Notes under the pieces: model-generated | What the model was told of the DNA's origin: nothing | Seen by the model: only the letters and a program-made list of their open reading frames with translations | Database searches by the model: none | Shown: positions 17,434 through 25,755 of the stretch, one piece after another | Layout of the letters: each line of letters opens with the position of its first letter | Position numbering within the stretch: the first letter of the stretch is position 1 | Origin: Bifidobacterium breve | GTDB lineage: Bacteria; Actinomycetota; Actinomycetes; Nanopelagicales; Nanopelagicaceae | Length of the DNA stretch: 36,405 nucleotides | NCBI GenBank assembly: GCA_945883675.1 | Contig: CAMCYA010000009.1 | Location: forward strand, 1 to 36,405 | Direction: 5' to 3' | Position numbers and translations under genes: made by a program

Positions 17434-17823
17434 ATGTTTGCACCAAAAACTACCGTGTACGCACACTGCGATCTTCCATGTGGTGTTTACGATCCAGCGC
17501 AGGCAAAGATCGAAGCGCTATCAGTGAAAGCTTGCATGGAAAAGTACGCAGCAAATAGCGACGCTGATTTTCGATCACGTTCAGTAGCAATTAAAGAAGA
17601 GCGCTCACATCAAGTAAAAGAACATCTATGGGTTCTGTGGACTGATTACTTTAAGGCTCCTCATTTTGAAGCCTATCCACAACTACACACACTCTTTAAT
17701 GATGCAACCAAGCTTGCTGGTGCAGCAGGAACAAAAGGAACACAAGATATTGCAGTTGCAGATAAGCTAATTTCGAAAATTGATGAAATCGCAGAGATTT
17801 TCTGGGCAACTAAGAAAGCGTAA
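17434..17823 (+). CDS. sodN: Nickel superoxide dismutase precursor
   Basis: 129 aa. The nickel hook HCDLPCGVYDP is seen at residues 11-21: H11, C12 and C16 become His1, Cys2 and Cys6 after removal of the ten-residue leader ending in YA. The remainder is the four-helix bundle with KEHLWVLWTDYFKAPH near the middle. ATG 17434 is used because AAAGGAG lies just upstream; the frame is open to 17368, but the extra residues would overlap the sodX start and disrupt the short leader. The product dismutates superoxide in the cytoplasm and needs nickel; no nickel transporter is in the window. Its stop is 4 nt from the hotdog gene's stop (convergent). Confidence 0.95.
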   Translation: MFAPKTTVYAHCDLPCGVYDPAQAKIEALSVKACMEKYAANSDADFRSRSVAIKEERSHQVKEHLWVLWTDYFKAPHFEAYPQLHTLFNDATKLAGAAGTKGTQDIAVADKLISKIDEIAEIFWATKKA

Positions 17824-17827
17824 ATAT

Positions 17828-18247
17828 TTAGTGATTTGGTGAGTCACTCATCAAATTAAGCGCAGCGGTGCGGGCGAGGAAAGATACTCGCTCCACCGCT
17901 GATCTTTTTATTTGAGCAGCTGCAATTTGACGATCATGTTCATAAACTTCACATTCAAAAGTTAACTCTTTATCTTCAACACTAATTACACGTGAAGTTG
18001 CTCGTAACTCTGCCCCGATACTGGCGGGTGATAGAGATAAAAACTCGGTGCTGACAGGAATTGTGGTCTGCCCTGCTTCAAGGAATAAATCTAAAGAAAG
18101 TATCGCAGCATGCTCCATTAGGTTGATTAGTTGTGACGGGGCGATGATTGGTAAGTCACCAATCCCTAATGCCACTGAAGTATCACCTGGTCGAACAATC
18201 ATCTCTGTTAGTCCAACTGCGCCAAGAACTTCTTCAGAAAATTGCAT
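17828..18247 (-). CDS. Hotdog-fold thioesterase-like protein (FlK-like)
   Basis: 139 aa. The pattern APSQLINLMEHAA followed by TTIPVSTEFLSLSPASIGAEL and repeated strands resembles acyl-CoA thioesterases of the fluoroacetyl-CoA thioesterase group: a helix carrying the Glu of LMEHA, then beta strands. The histidine present in FlK in the second segment is not obvious here (EFLSLSP), so catalysis is uncertain. It starts 2 nt after rsrA on the same strand and is probably the third gene of sigR-rsrA-hotdog. A link between thiol stress and acyl-CoA chemistry is only a guess. Confidence 0.65.
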   Translation of the reverse strand: MQFSEEVLGAVGLTEMIVRPGDTSVALGIGDLPIIAPSQLINLMEHAAILSLDLFLEAGQTTIPVSTEFLSLSPASIGAELRATSRVISVEDKELTFECEVYEHDRQIAAAQIKRSAVERVSFLARTAALNLMSDSPNH

Positions 18248-18249
18248 CT

Positions 18250-18672
18250 TTATTTACCCTGGCCATCAAGTGAATCTGGATCAACAGGATTGTTTAACAC
18301 CACAATTTCTTCACTATGTTCAATTCGAACCTCGTGATGCTCAATTTGTCCAAACTCGTCGATCTCTATTGAAATCTCAGTCATGCTGTATTGAGTGTGA
18401 ATTTCTGTAAAAGTACCGGCTGCGTTCTCGTGAATTTGTCGAAAAATGGATGCATGGAGCTCTTCTGGTGCCTGTTCGTTACAAGTTCTACGGAGCGTTT
18501 CTTGCATCAGTGATCGTAAGGACTGCTCATGGGAAAGTTCAGATTCACAGGCAGGACATTGTGATAAATGAATTTCAATTTTATTCATTTCTGGAGCTTC
18601 GATATTTCCTTCAATGATAAACACAAAAGAGTTTAAAACTTCATTACAGGCTAGTTCGAAATGTGCGCTCAT
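18250..18672 (-). CDS. rsrA: RsrA-type redox-sensing zinc anti-sigma factor
   Basis: 140 aa. The zinc anti-sigma motif is H35-x3-C39-x2-C42 (HLSQCPAC) with the additional N-terminal C9. In Streptomyces RsrA the matching residues are C11, H37, C41 and C44, so the spacing is conserved exactly. Disulfide stress oxidises these thiols, releases zinc and frees SigR. The protein is about 35 residues longer than typical RsrA: from about 95 on there is an acidic, Glu/His/Ile-rich tail ([19 protein letters not shown]) that I cannot assign. Its ATG overlaps the sigR stop by 4 nt, so sigma and anti-sigma are co-translated. Confidence 0.9.
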   Translation of the reverse strand: MSAHFELACNEVLNSFVFIIEGNIEAPEMNKIEIHLSQCPACESELSHEQSLRSLMQETLRRTCNEQAPEELHASIFRQIHENAAGTFTEIHTQYSMTEISIEIDEFGQIEHHEVRIEHSEEIVVLNNPVDPDSLDGQGK

Positions 18673-19274
18673 GGCTTAGCCCCCGACTTCTTATCGGTGC
18701 TGTATCCAAGTTCCTTTGCATAATCAGTTAACCGTTCCCGTAACTGTTTTCTTCCCCGATGAAGGCGAGACATGACTGTTCCGGTGGGTACGCCTACAAT
18801 TTCTGCTATTTCTTTGTATGAGAAGCCCTCAACATCGGCCAAGTAGACAGCTATTCGAAACTCTTCGGGAATATCCTGGAGCGCACGTTTGATATCACTA
18901 TCGGGTAAGTTTTCAAGTGCCTCAACTTCAGCAGATTTGCCTTGATCACTCGTATGTGATGCAGCATCGGCTAACTGCCAATCTTGAACTTCGCCAGAGG
19001 AAAGTTGCGGACGACGCTGGTCTTTTCTGTATGTGTTTATGAATGTCGTAGTTAGAACTCGATAGAGCCAGGCTTTCAAATTTGTACCTGGTTCAAATTG
19101 GTGAAAAGATGCAAAAGCTTTTAAATAAGTATCTTGAACTAAATCTTTTGCATCATGAGGATTTTTTGTATACCGCAAAGCTGCTGCATACAGCTGATTT
19201 GTAAAAACAAGAGCATCGCGCTCAAAGCGGACAGCACGATCCGCTGAGCTCTCTTTGACTAAATCCATTGACAT
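18669..19274 (-). CDS. sigR: SigR/SigH-type ECF sigma factor (thiol-oxidative stress)
   Basis: About 201 aa ECF sigma factor. Region 2 is seen in [20 protein letters not shown] and the [20 protein letters not shown] stretch. Region 4 is seen in [25 protein letters not shown] followed by [19 protein letters not shown], a signature typical of SigR/SigH. ATG 19274 is preferred over GTG 19286, because TAGTGT (bases 19283-19288 on this strand) lies 8 nt before it. The immediate downstream rsrA confirms the type. SigR regulons cover thioredoxin, mycothiol metabolism and proteostasis; none of those targets is in this window. I found no clear GGAAT-N18-GTT autoregulatory promoter. Confidence 0.92.
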   Translation of the reverse strand: MSMDLVKESSADRAVRFERDALVFTNQLYAAALRYTKNPHDAKDLVQDTYLKAFASFHQFEPGTNLKAWLYRVLTTTFINTYRKDQRRPQLSSGEVQDWQLADAASHTSDQGKSAEVEALENLPDSDIKRALQDIPEEFRIAVYLADVEGFSYKEIAEIVGVPTGTVMSRLHRGRKQLRERLTDYAKELGYSTDKKSGAKP

Positions 19275-19282
19275 GAAGCAAA

Positions 19283-19288
19283 ACACTA
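19283..19288 (-). promoter_or_regulatory. Leaderless-type -10 element for sigR
   Basis: On the minus strand TAGTGT is followed by TTTGCTTC and the ATG at 19274, an 8-nt gap. It falls within the 17-nt gap after the SRAP gene, so sigR could have its own housekeeping start. Confidence 0.4.
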
Positions 19289-19291
19289 TCG

Positions 19292-20008
19292 CTAAAAGAG
19301 TGTTTCTGGCTCCCCAAGAGGTGTTTCCTCAGTCAACTCTTTTCCATTGTGTGCAACAGAGTTAACTGCACTTGAAACCGGACGAGCCGTAACCAGAGAA
19401 TCGGGGTGTTTAACCACCATCAATGACTTCAGATTCTCCACATTATTTTCTTTCGGATCTAGCCACTGCTTCCACCGGTCAGTGGGCATAAAGACAGGCA
19501 TTCGACTATGTATTGCTTCAAGTTCACCTTGAGCTTCCTGAGTAATTATTGAAGCAGTTTCCATTACTTCTCCACTTGGAGCAATCCAACTACTCCAAAT
19601 TCCAGCAATAGAGAGTTGCTTGTCATCTTTTGCACAGATGTAGAAAGGTTGCTTGGGCCGATATTTACCAAGTGCAGTTGCCCATTCGTAATATCCCGTT
19701 GCAGGAATCAAACATCGAGTTGTTCGAAAGGCATCTCTGAAAGTTGGTTTTTCAAAAATAGATTCACTTCGCGCATTAATAGCACGCGATTGAGAGTTTT
19801 TTGCTTCTTGAACATTCTTTAACCAGGGAGCTATCAGACCCCATGAAACAGTTGCAAGATCAGGCGATGTGCCTCTGATAATGTAAATGGGATTTGTAGG
19901 CGCAATATTCCAATTCAATGGCAGGCTATTTTGTGGAGCAGTTCCTGATACTTCAAATTGCTCCATAAGTTCGCGCATATCGGCGGTTTGCGCGTATCTG
20001 CCACACAT
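19292..20008 (-). CDS. SRAP-domain protein (HMCES/YedK family)
   Basis: 238 aa. The protein begins MCGRYA, so after Met removal Cys2 becomes N-terminal, as needed to form the thiazolidine crosslink to abasic sites in single-stranded DNA. Other conserved parts are [26 protein letters not shown] (Glu) and IHSRMPVF (His). The family shields AP sites from cleavage during replication. In M. tuberculosis the homologue is also next to aroA. The start is supported by TACCCT 6 nt upstream. It is divergent from aroA. Confidence 0.92.
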   Translation of the reverse strand: MCGRYAQTADMRELMEQFEVSGTAPQNSLPLNWNIAPTNPIYIIRGTSPDLATVSWGLIAPWLKNVQEAKNSQSRAINARSESIFEKPTFRDAFRTTRCLIPATGYYEWATALGKYRPKQPFYICAKDDKQLSIAGIWSSWIAPSGEVMETASIITQEAQGELEAIHSRMPVFMPTDRWKQWLDPKENNVENLKSLMVVKHPDSLVTARPVSSAVNSVAHNGKELTEETPLGEPETLF

Positions 20009-20085
20009 AATTCAAGGGTATCGCAGGCATGAGGTGTTTTCATTATTCAAACCTTGAACTTATCGACAGGGGATAGAATGTACCG
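20009..20085. promoter_or_regulatory. Divergent leaderless promoters between the SRAP gene and aroA
   Basis: On the minus strand TACCCT (bases 20015-20020) lies 6 nt before the SRAP ATG. On the plus strand TAGAAT (20074-20079) lies 6 nt before the aroA ATG at 20086. Neither gene has a ribosome-binding site. Confidence 0.6.
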
Positions 20086-21387
20086 ATGACACAGAACATT
20101 AACTGGCCTTCCATTTATCGTGGGGCATCACCAGTTCAGTTAAGCGTTGTCATTCCTGGATCTAAATCCGTTACAAACCGTGCACTTGTTTTGGCTGCTC
20201 AAGCTAATTCGCCCTCCCTTTTGCGCCGTCCTTTAGTTTCTAGAGACAGCCAATTAATGGTTGCCGGAATAAAATCTCTTGGAATTGGTATTAAAGAAAG
20301 AGATGTTGAGATCAATGGGGTGCAAGAACTTCATTGGGAAGTTACTCCTGCTCGGCTAATCGGAGGAGTGAAAATCGATGTTGGAAACGCAGGTACTGTC
20401 ATGCGATTTCTACCTCCTCTGGCAGCACTTGCTCAGGGTGATGTTGCTTTCGATGGAGATCCGCGATCTTATGAACGTCCGTTAGGGCCAGTAATTAAAG
20501 CGCTAGAAGAGCTTGGTATTTCAGTTGATCATGAGAATCGCTACAGCCTTCCACTTACTTTGCAAGGAAAGGGTTTAATCAAAGGCGGAAAGTTAACTAT
20601 TGATGCAAGTGCATCAAGTCAATTTTTATCAGCGGTTTTATTGGTTGCCCCTTCATTTACAGATGGATTAGTTGTTCAACATCAAGGTGAAAAAATGCCT
20701 TCCATGCCACATATTGAAATGACAGTAGAAATGCTGCGCCAGTTTGGTGGAGATGTTGGTGTCGATACAAAAGCACAAACCTGGAGCGTTAAGCCAGGTC
20801 AACTGCATGGGTGTGAATTAGTTATCGAACCAGATCTTTCAAATGCTGCGCCGTTTCTTTCAATTGCAATGGTTTGTGGAGGAAGCATAACTATTGCTGA
20901 TTGGCCAGAAGCTACAACACAACCCGGAGATCAGCTTCGTTCCATATTAACTTCGATGGGTGGCTCTGTTGCCTTAAATAAAAATGGATTAACTGTTACT
21001 GGAAATGGCCAGATACATGGAATAGATATTGATCTCCATGATGTCGGTGAATTAGCTCCATCTATTGCCGCACTCGCCGCCCTTGCAAATTCACCTTCTT
21101 ACTTGCGAGGAATAGGTCATCTTCGTTTGCATGAGACAGATCGTTTAGCTGCTTTAACGAGAGAGATAAATTCACTCGGAGGAGATGTAGTAGAAGAAGA
21201 AACTGCACTACGAATAAATCCTGCTCCACTTCATGGCGGAGTTTTTCACACATACGATGATCATCGACTTGCAACTGCAGGAGCTGTTCTTGGATTAGCA
21301 GTGAAAGATATTGAAGTAGAAAATATTGAGACAACTCGCAAAACTCTTCCTGATTTTCCAGGTCTTTGGAGCTCTCTTTTAGCATGA
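20086..21387 (+). CDS. aroA: 5-enolpyruvylshikimate-3-phosphate synthase
   Basis: 433 aa, full length. It joins shikimate-3-phosphate and PEP in aromatic amino acid synthesis. Motifs: PGSKSVTNRALVLA (active-site Lys), NAGTVMRFLPP, GDPRSYERPLGPV, SASSQFLSAVL, HETDRLAAL and the C-terminal YDDHRLATAGAVLGLAV. The NAGT-MR segment is the glyphosate-relevant loop. The start is well set: TAGAAT and a 6-nt gap precede it. The stop overlaps the rsgA ATG by 4 nt, so the two are translationally coupled. Confidence 0.96.
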   Translation: MTQNINWPSIYRGASPVQLSVVIPGSKSVTNRALVLAAQANSPSLLRRPLVSRDSQLMVAGIKSLGIGIKERDVEINGVQELHWEVTPARLIGGVKIDVGNAGTVMRFLPPLAALAQGDVAFDGDPRSYERPLGPVIKALEELGISVDHENRYSLPLTLQGKGLIKGGKLTIDASASSQFLSAVLLVAPSFTDGLVVQHQGEKMPSMPHIEMTVEMLRQFGGDVGVDTKAQTWSVKPGQLHGCELVIEPDLSNAAPFLSIAMVCGGSITIADWPEATTQPGDQLRSILTSMGGSVALNKNGLTVTGNGQIHGIDIDLHDVGELAPSIAALAALANSPSYLRGIGHLRLHETDRLAALTREINSLGGDVVEEETALRINPAPLHGGVFHTYDDHRLATAGAVLGLAVKDIEVENIETTRKTLPDFPGLWSSLLA

Positions 21388-22421
21388 CGCCACGTGAATA
21401 CGATGAAACAGATGCCCGTGTGCGCCCCAGTAGAAGTACGCGCCCACGAAGTAAAGACAGACCTTCACACTCAGATGCAATTTCAGCTTTAGTAACAACT
21501 GTCGATCGTGGTCGTCAAACTTGTATTACCGATGATGGGGTAATTGTTACAGCAATGCGAGCTCGAGAGTTGGGTCCCAAATCTGTTGTAGTTGGAGATC
21601 AGGTTTCATTAGTCGGAGATACTTCTGGTAGTGAAGGCTCATTGGCACGCATTGTTAGCGTAAAAGATCGTCGAAATTCTTTAAGCCGAACAGTTGATGA
21701 CTCTGCGCAAGTGGAGAGAACTATTGTTTCAAACATTGATCAACTTGTAATTGTTATCGCAGCAGCCAATCCGGAGCCACGTCGTGGGTTAATTGATCGC
21801 TTTCTTGTCTCTGCTTTTACTGAAGGTATAGTTCCAAAGATTGTAGTAACAAAGACTGATTTAAATGAAGTCCCTGGATTTTTGGCAGAGTATGAAGGAC
21901 TTGATGTTGAGATAATTCCAACAGCAATCAAAAGCACGTCACGAGAGAAAGATCTAACTCGTCTACATAAAGTTTTAGATGGCAAGATCTCAGTACTTGT
22001 CGGCCACTCTGGAGTCGGAAAATCAACACTTATAAACGCACTAGTTCCGGATGCAGATCGACTTACTGGAGATGTCAATGAAGCGACCGGGCGAGGACGA
22101 CATACCTCATCGAGTGCAATTGCACTTCCATTAGTTAGTACAGGCCACACTGAAAGCCATGGCTGGATTATTGATACACCTGGTATTCGAGCATTTGGAC
22201 TGTCACATATAGATAATCAAAAAATTATTGATGCATTTAGTGATCTATCAGAAGTTGCCGCTAACTGTCTTTCTAACTGTTCGCACTCAGAAGAAACATG
22301 CAAACTAGATGCGTGGGCAAGCCCAGAGGGAATTGCGAATCCTCATAGAACTGCAAGGTTGGCAAGTCTTCGCTCCTTGTTGGCAGTAAAAGAGAGCGCT
22401 CCTACCTCAGTAGAGGATTAG
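21384..22421 (+). CDS. rsgA: RsgA: circularly permuted ribosome small-subunit GTPase
   Basis: 345 aa from ATG 21384. The permuted G-motif order is evident: G4 TKTD first, then G1 GHSGVGKST (207-215) and G3 DTPG. An N-terminal OB-like domain follows a very basic arginine/serine start (RPSRSTRPRSKDR). The C-terminal zinc part reads NCLSNCSHSEETC, with C-x3-C-x-H-x4-C spacing, one shorter in both gaps than the usual RsgA zinc knuckle. It acts in late 30S maturation. An in-frame TTG at 21366 exists, but the 4-nt overlap with aroA favours 21384. Confidence 0.93.
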   Translation: MTPREYDETDARVRPSRSTRPRSKDRPSHSDAISALVTTVDRGRQTCITDDGVIVTAMRARELGPKSVVVGDQVSLVGDTSGSEGSLARIVSVKDRRNSLSRTVDDSAQVERTIVSNIDQLVIVIAAANPEPRRGLIDRFLVSAFTEGIVPKIVVTKTDLNEVPGFLAEYEGLDVEIIPTAIKSTSREKDLTRLHKVLDGKISVLVGHSGVGKSTLINALVPDADRLTGDVNEATGRGRHTSSSAIALPLVSTGHTESHGWIIDTPGIRAFGLSHIDNQKIIDAFSDLSEVAANCLSNCSHSEETCKLDAWASPEGIANPHRTARLASLRSLLAVKESAPTSVED

Positions 22422-22433
22422 ACTTCAATCACT

Positions 22434-23288
22434 ATGGGCAACTCGCACACGCACCAATCTGCTGATCTACACGATGATCTTGCATTTGCCCATGCACTTG
22501 CAGACCTAGCTGATGCGATTTCACTTGATCGATATCAGGCACAGGATTTAGTTGTTACAACTAAACCAGATTCAACACCAGTAACCGATGCAGATCGCGC
22601 TGTAGAAACGGCAATCCGAGAGGCAATTTCAACTCATCGATCCGATGATGGTCTAGTTGGAGAAGAGTTTGGAAGCAAAAAGGGTGAAAGCTCTCGCTAT
22701 TGGATAATTGATCCCATTGACGGAACGAAAAATTTTATGCGCGGAGTTCCAATCTGGGCCACTTTGATTGCATTAGTTGAGATTAATGAATCAGGTAATG
22801 AGGAAGTAATAGTTGGAGTCGTTAGCGCACCTGCTCTCTCTCGTAGGTGGTCAGCAGCTTGTGGCCATGGCGCGATAGTCCGATTCAATTCCGATGATTC
22901 ACTAAATGAGGAATCAGAATCAGATGGATCGATCGAAAAGAGAATTGAAGTATCAAAGGTTTCAACTCTTGCCGATGCATCTATTTCTTACTCTGACTTT
23001 ATTGGATGGGGCGAGCGTTTAGAACCATTCCAAAAAATGTTGAACTCTGCTTGGCGAACTCGCGCCATTGGTGACTTCTGGTCACATATGTTGGTTGCAG
23101 AAGGTTCAATAGATGTTGCCGTAGAACCATCTCTTGCAATTTGGGATATGGCAGCTCTAGAAATTATTGTCCGCGAAGCTGGTGGTGCTTTTACTGATAT
23201 CTCTGGTCGCAGCGGTCCATTTGGAAGTAGTGCAGTCTCTACAAACGGTTTACTCCATAACGCAGTTATTAATGGTGTTAACCCATGA
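22434..23288 (+). CDS. hisN: Inositol-monophosphatase-family phosphatase, probably histidinol-phosphatase HisN
   Basis: 284 aa Mg-dependent phosphatase of the IMPase fold. Metal-binding motifs are GEEFG (Glu), DPIDGTKNF (D93, D96) and WDMAALE (D238). Placement directly after aroA-rsgA matches actinobacterial histidinol-phosphate phosphatase HisN, although myo-inositol-phosphatase activity cannot be excluded from sequence. A TAGACT overlapping the rsgA stop lies 9 nt before the ATG and may give a separate start site. The stop overlaps the P-type ATPase start by 4 nt. Confidence 0.82.
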   Translation: MGNSHTHQSADLHDDLAFAHALADLADAISLDRYQAQDLVVTTKPDSTPVTDADRAVETAIREAISTHRSDDGLVGEEFGSKKGESSRYWIIDPIDGTKNFMRGVPIWATLIALVEINESGNEEVIVGVVSAPALSRRWSAACGHGAIVRFNSDDSLNEESESDGSIEKRIEVSKVSTLADASISYSDFIGWGERLEPFQKMLNSAWRTRAIGDFWSHMLVAEGSIDVAVEPSLAIWDMAALEIIVREAGGAFTDISGRSGPFGSSAVSTNGLLHNAVINGVNP

Positions 23289-25528
23289 GCACGCCTCTTG
23301 AACCTACAACTCTCTCAATTGAAGGAATGACATGTTCATCCTGTGTAAACACGGTTGAGAAAGCGCTTAACTCCGTAAATGGCGTACGTGCAACTGTAAA
23401 TTTTGCAACAGAGACTGCACATATTTTGGCACCTGCCGAGATGCAAGCCAAAGATTTTATTAAGATTGTAGAAAAAGCTGGATACTCAGCAACGCTTATA
23501 ACTGATGCTCAATCGATAACACTTCACAATAAAAAATCCGGTAGAGCTTTATTCTTTGCATCAATCTTTGCAATTCCAGCAGTTGCTCTTTCAATGGTGA
23601 TGAGTTGGCACCATCAGGTTGATATGTGGATTCATGAAGCCCTTGATTATTTTGGTCTCCTACACCCTCTTTACTCTCCGACTGCATGGGCAGTTATCGC
23701 ACTTAGTGCACCGGTAGTAATTTTGGTTGCATATCCGATTCATAAAGCGGCGCTTAGAAATTTGCTCCATCCAACGATGGACAATTTGATTTCAATGGGT
23801 TCACTAGCAGCTTTCGGGTGGTCAATCTATGCAAATTCAACTGGTATCGGTGATGTTTATACCGAGGTTGCTGCCGGCGTTATTTTCTTTGTAATCCTTG
23901 GTCGCTTTCTGGAAACTCGAGCAAAAGCTAAAGCAAGTAATGCTCTCTCATCCCTTCTTGCACTGGACAGCAAAGAAGTAACAATAATTCGTGGAGGTTT
24001 TCCACTCATAACCTCCATAGATCAATTACAGATTGGTGATGAGTTTGAAGTCCGCCCAGGTGATCGCATTGCAACAGATGGCATTGTCATTAGCGGAGAA
24101 AGCACCGTTGATAATTCGATGTTAACTGGGGAATCAAAGCCAGTTGACGTCCGACCAGGTTCACAAGTTATAGGAGCATCGCTTAATCACAACGGTCGTT
24201 TAGTTGTTAGAGCCACAAGAATAGGTAGCGATACTGAGCTAGCACGAATCACATCTATGGTAATTAGCGCACAAGGAACTAAAGCGCCGATTCAGCGATT
24301 GGCAGATCGAATTAGTGCAGTTTTTGTGCCAATTGTTACAGTATTAGCAATTGGAACATTTGCTGGATGGTATTTAACAGGCTCAACACTTACCCAATCA
24401 ATCTCTATCGCAATTACCGTTTTAGTTATTGCATGCCCTTGCGCTCTTGGTTTGGCAACCCCCGTGGCACTTCTAGTGGCATCAGGGCGTGGCGCTCTAC
24501 GTGGAATTGTTATTCGTGAACCTCGAGTACTAGAAGTTGCTCGAAAAGTAGATACGGTTTTGTTTGATAAAACTGGAACCCTAACTGAGGGTGTAATGAA
24601 TGTTCAGCAAGTGACACTCTCATTAAGTGCGGGAAATGTATTGGGGGCGTCATTTGCCTCAATACTGACCGAGGAGAAAATCCTTTCCTCTGCTTTAGCG
24701 ATTGAGTCTCTTAATTCTCACCCAGTTGCACTATCAATCTCTAGATACGCACTATCTAATAAGGCGACAAAACTAGAAGTGAATGAATTCTCTGTAACAC
24801 CAGGTGCCGGAGCTGCAGGTCGAGTACACATTGGAGATCGTTCTCCAGTGGTGTTAATTGGTTCACCAGCTGCAGTTGCCCATAGTGCCACTGCTTTTCA
24901 CTCAGAGATAAAACAAGCAATTGAACTAGGGGAAGCAGCGGGGCTAACAGTTGCAGTTTTAGCATGGGATGGTGTTGCTTTGGCTGTTTTTTCAGTTGGT
25001 GATCAACTGAAAGAAAATGCTGCCGAAACAGTTTCTTCTCTTCGAGCGCGAGGTATTACTCCTTGGCTTGTAACTGGAGATAGTTCACAGGTTGCTGCAA
25101 ATGTGGCTTCCGTGGTGGGCATTGATGCCGCTCATGTTGTTTCCCATGCATTACCTGAAACAAAGTTAGAGATCGTCCAAAAGCTCAAATCCGAGGGACG
25201 CACGGTCTTAATGATTGGTGATGGAATCAATGATGCAGCTGCCCTTACTGCTGCCGATCTTTCCATGGCAATGGGAACAGGAACTGATACAGCAATAAAT
25301 AGCGCTGACATTACGTTGATGCAGTCAGGACTAAATAATGTCGTTGAGGCACTAAAACTATCGACCAAGACGATGAAAATAATTCGCCTTAACATGGGTT
25401 GGGCATTGATCTATAACGTCATCGGCCTACCAATAGCCGCAGCAGGCTTACTCACACCTCTGTATGCAGCAGCTGCAATGGCTGCAAGTAGCGTTCTTGT
25501 CGTAACTAATTCACTTCGCATCAAATAA
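23285..25528 (+). CDS. P1B-type (copper) heavy-metal-transporting ATPase
   Basis: 747 aa. One N-terminal heavy-metal domain carries GMTCSSC (C17, C20). The transmembrane metal motif CPC (C384-C386) is typical of Cu+/Ag+ exporters, the actuator loop has TGES, the phosphorylation site is DKTGT (D428), and the hinge is GDGINDAAAL. Eight membrane helices are expected. Substrate is inferred to be Cu(I). No CopZ chaperone or CsoR regulator is next to it; it is coupled to hisN by a 4-nt overlap instead. It ends 22 nt before a strong two-way terminator. Confidence 0.9.
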   Translation: MSTPLEPTTLSIEGMTCSSCVNTVEKALNSVNGVRATVNFATETAHILAPAEMQAKDFIKIVEKAGYSATLITDAQSITLHNKKSGRALFFASIFAIPAVALSMVMSWHHQVDMWIHEALDYFGLLHPLYSPTAWAVIALSAPVVILVAYPIHKAALRNLLHPTMDNLISMGSLAAFGWSIYANSTGIGDVYTEVAAGVIFFVILGRFLETRAKAKASNALSSLLALDSKEVTIIRGGFPLITSIDQLQIGDEFEVRPGDRIATDGIVISGESTVDNSMLTGESKPVDVRPGSQVIGASLNHNGRLVVRATRIGSDTELARITSMVISAQGTKAPIQRLADRISAVFVPIVTVLAIGTFAGWYLTGSTLTQSISIAITVLVIACPCALGLATPVALLVASGRGALRGIVIREPRVLEVARKVDTVLFDKTGTLTEGVMNVQQVTLSLSAGNVLGASFASILTEEKILSSALAIESLNSHPVALSISRYALSNKATKLEVNEFSVTPGAGAAGRVHIGDRSPVVLIGSPAAVAHSATAFHSEIKQAIELGEAAGLTVAVLAWDGVALAVFSVGDQLKENAAETVSSLRARGITPWLVTGDSSQVAANVASVVGIDAAHVVSHALPETKLEIVQKLKSEGRTVLMIGDGINDAAALTAADLSMAMGTGTDTAINSADITLMQSGLNNVVEALKLSTKTMKIIRLNMGWALIYNVIGLPIAAAGLLTPLYAAAAMAASSVLVVTNSLRIK

Positions 25529-25550
25529 ACACTGACTAAATTTTTTCATG

Positions 25551-25578
25551 AAAAAAGGACCCTTACGGGTCCTTTTTT
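25551..25578. terminator. Bidirectional intrinsic terminator
   Basis: AAAAAAGGACCC (25551-25562), a TTAC loop, and GGGTCCTTTTTT (25567-25578) form a perfect 12-bp stem. It ends the copper ATPase transcript and, on the other strand, the tRNA transcript. Confidence 0.93.
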
Positions 25579-25595
25579 CGTTTCAGTTTTTAATC

Positions 25596-25672
<77 letters not shown>

Positions 25673-25755
25673 TCGGTAGAGCAATCCTATGCGAACTCGC
25701 AGTTAAAGGCCAAATCCAAGCACAAAGAAGAAATACTGATTACTGCATGTGTACT

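Noticed and set aside
17368-17823. 151-aa version of NiSOD
   Set aside because: It overlaps the sodX start, and AAAGGAG plus ATG 17434 give the correct short leader before the nickel hook.
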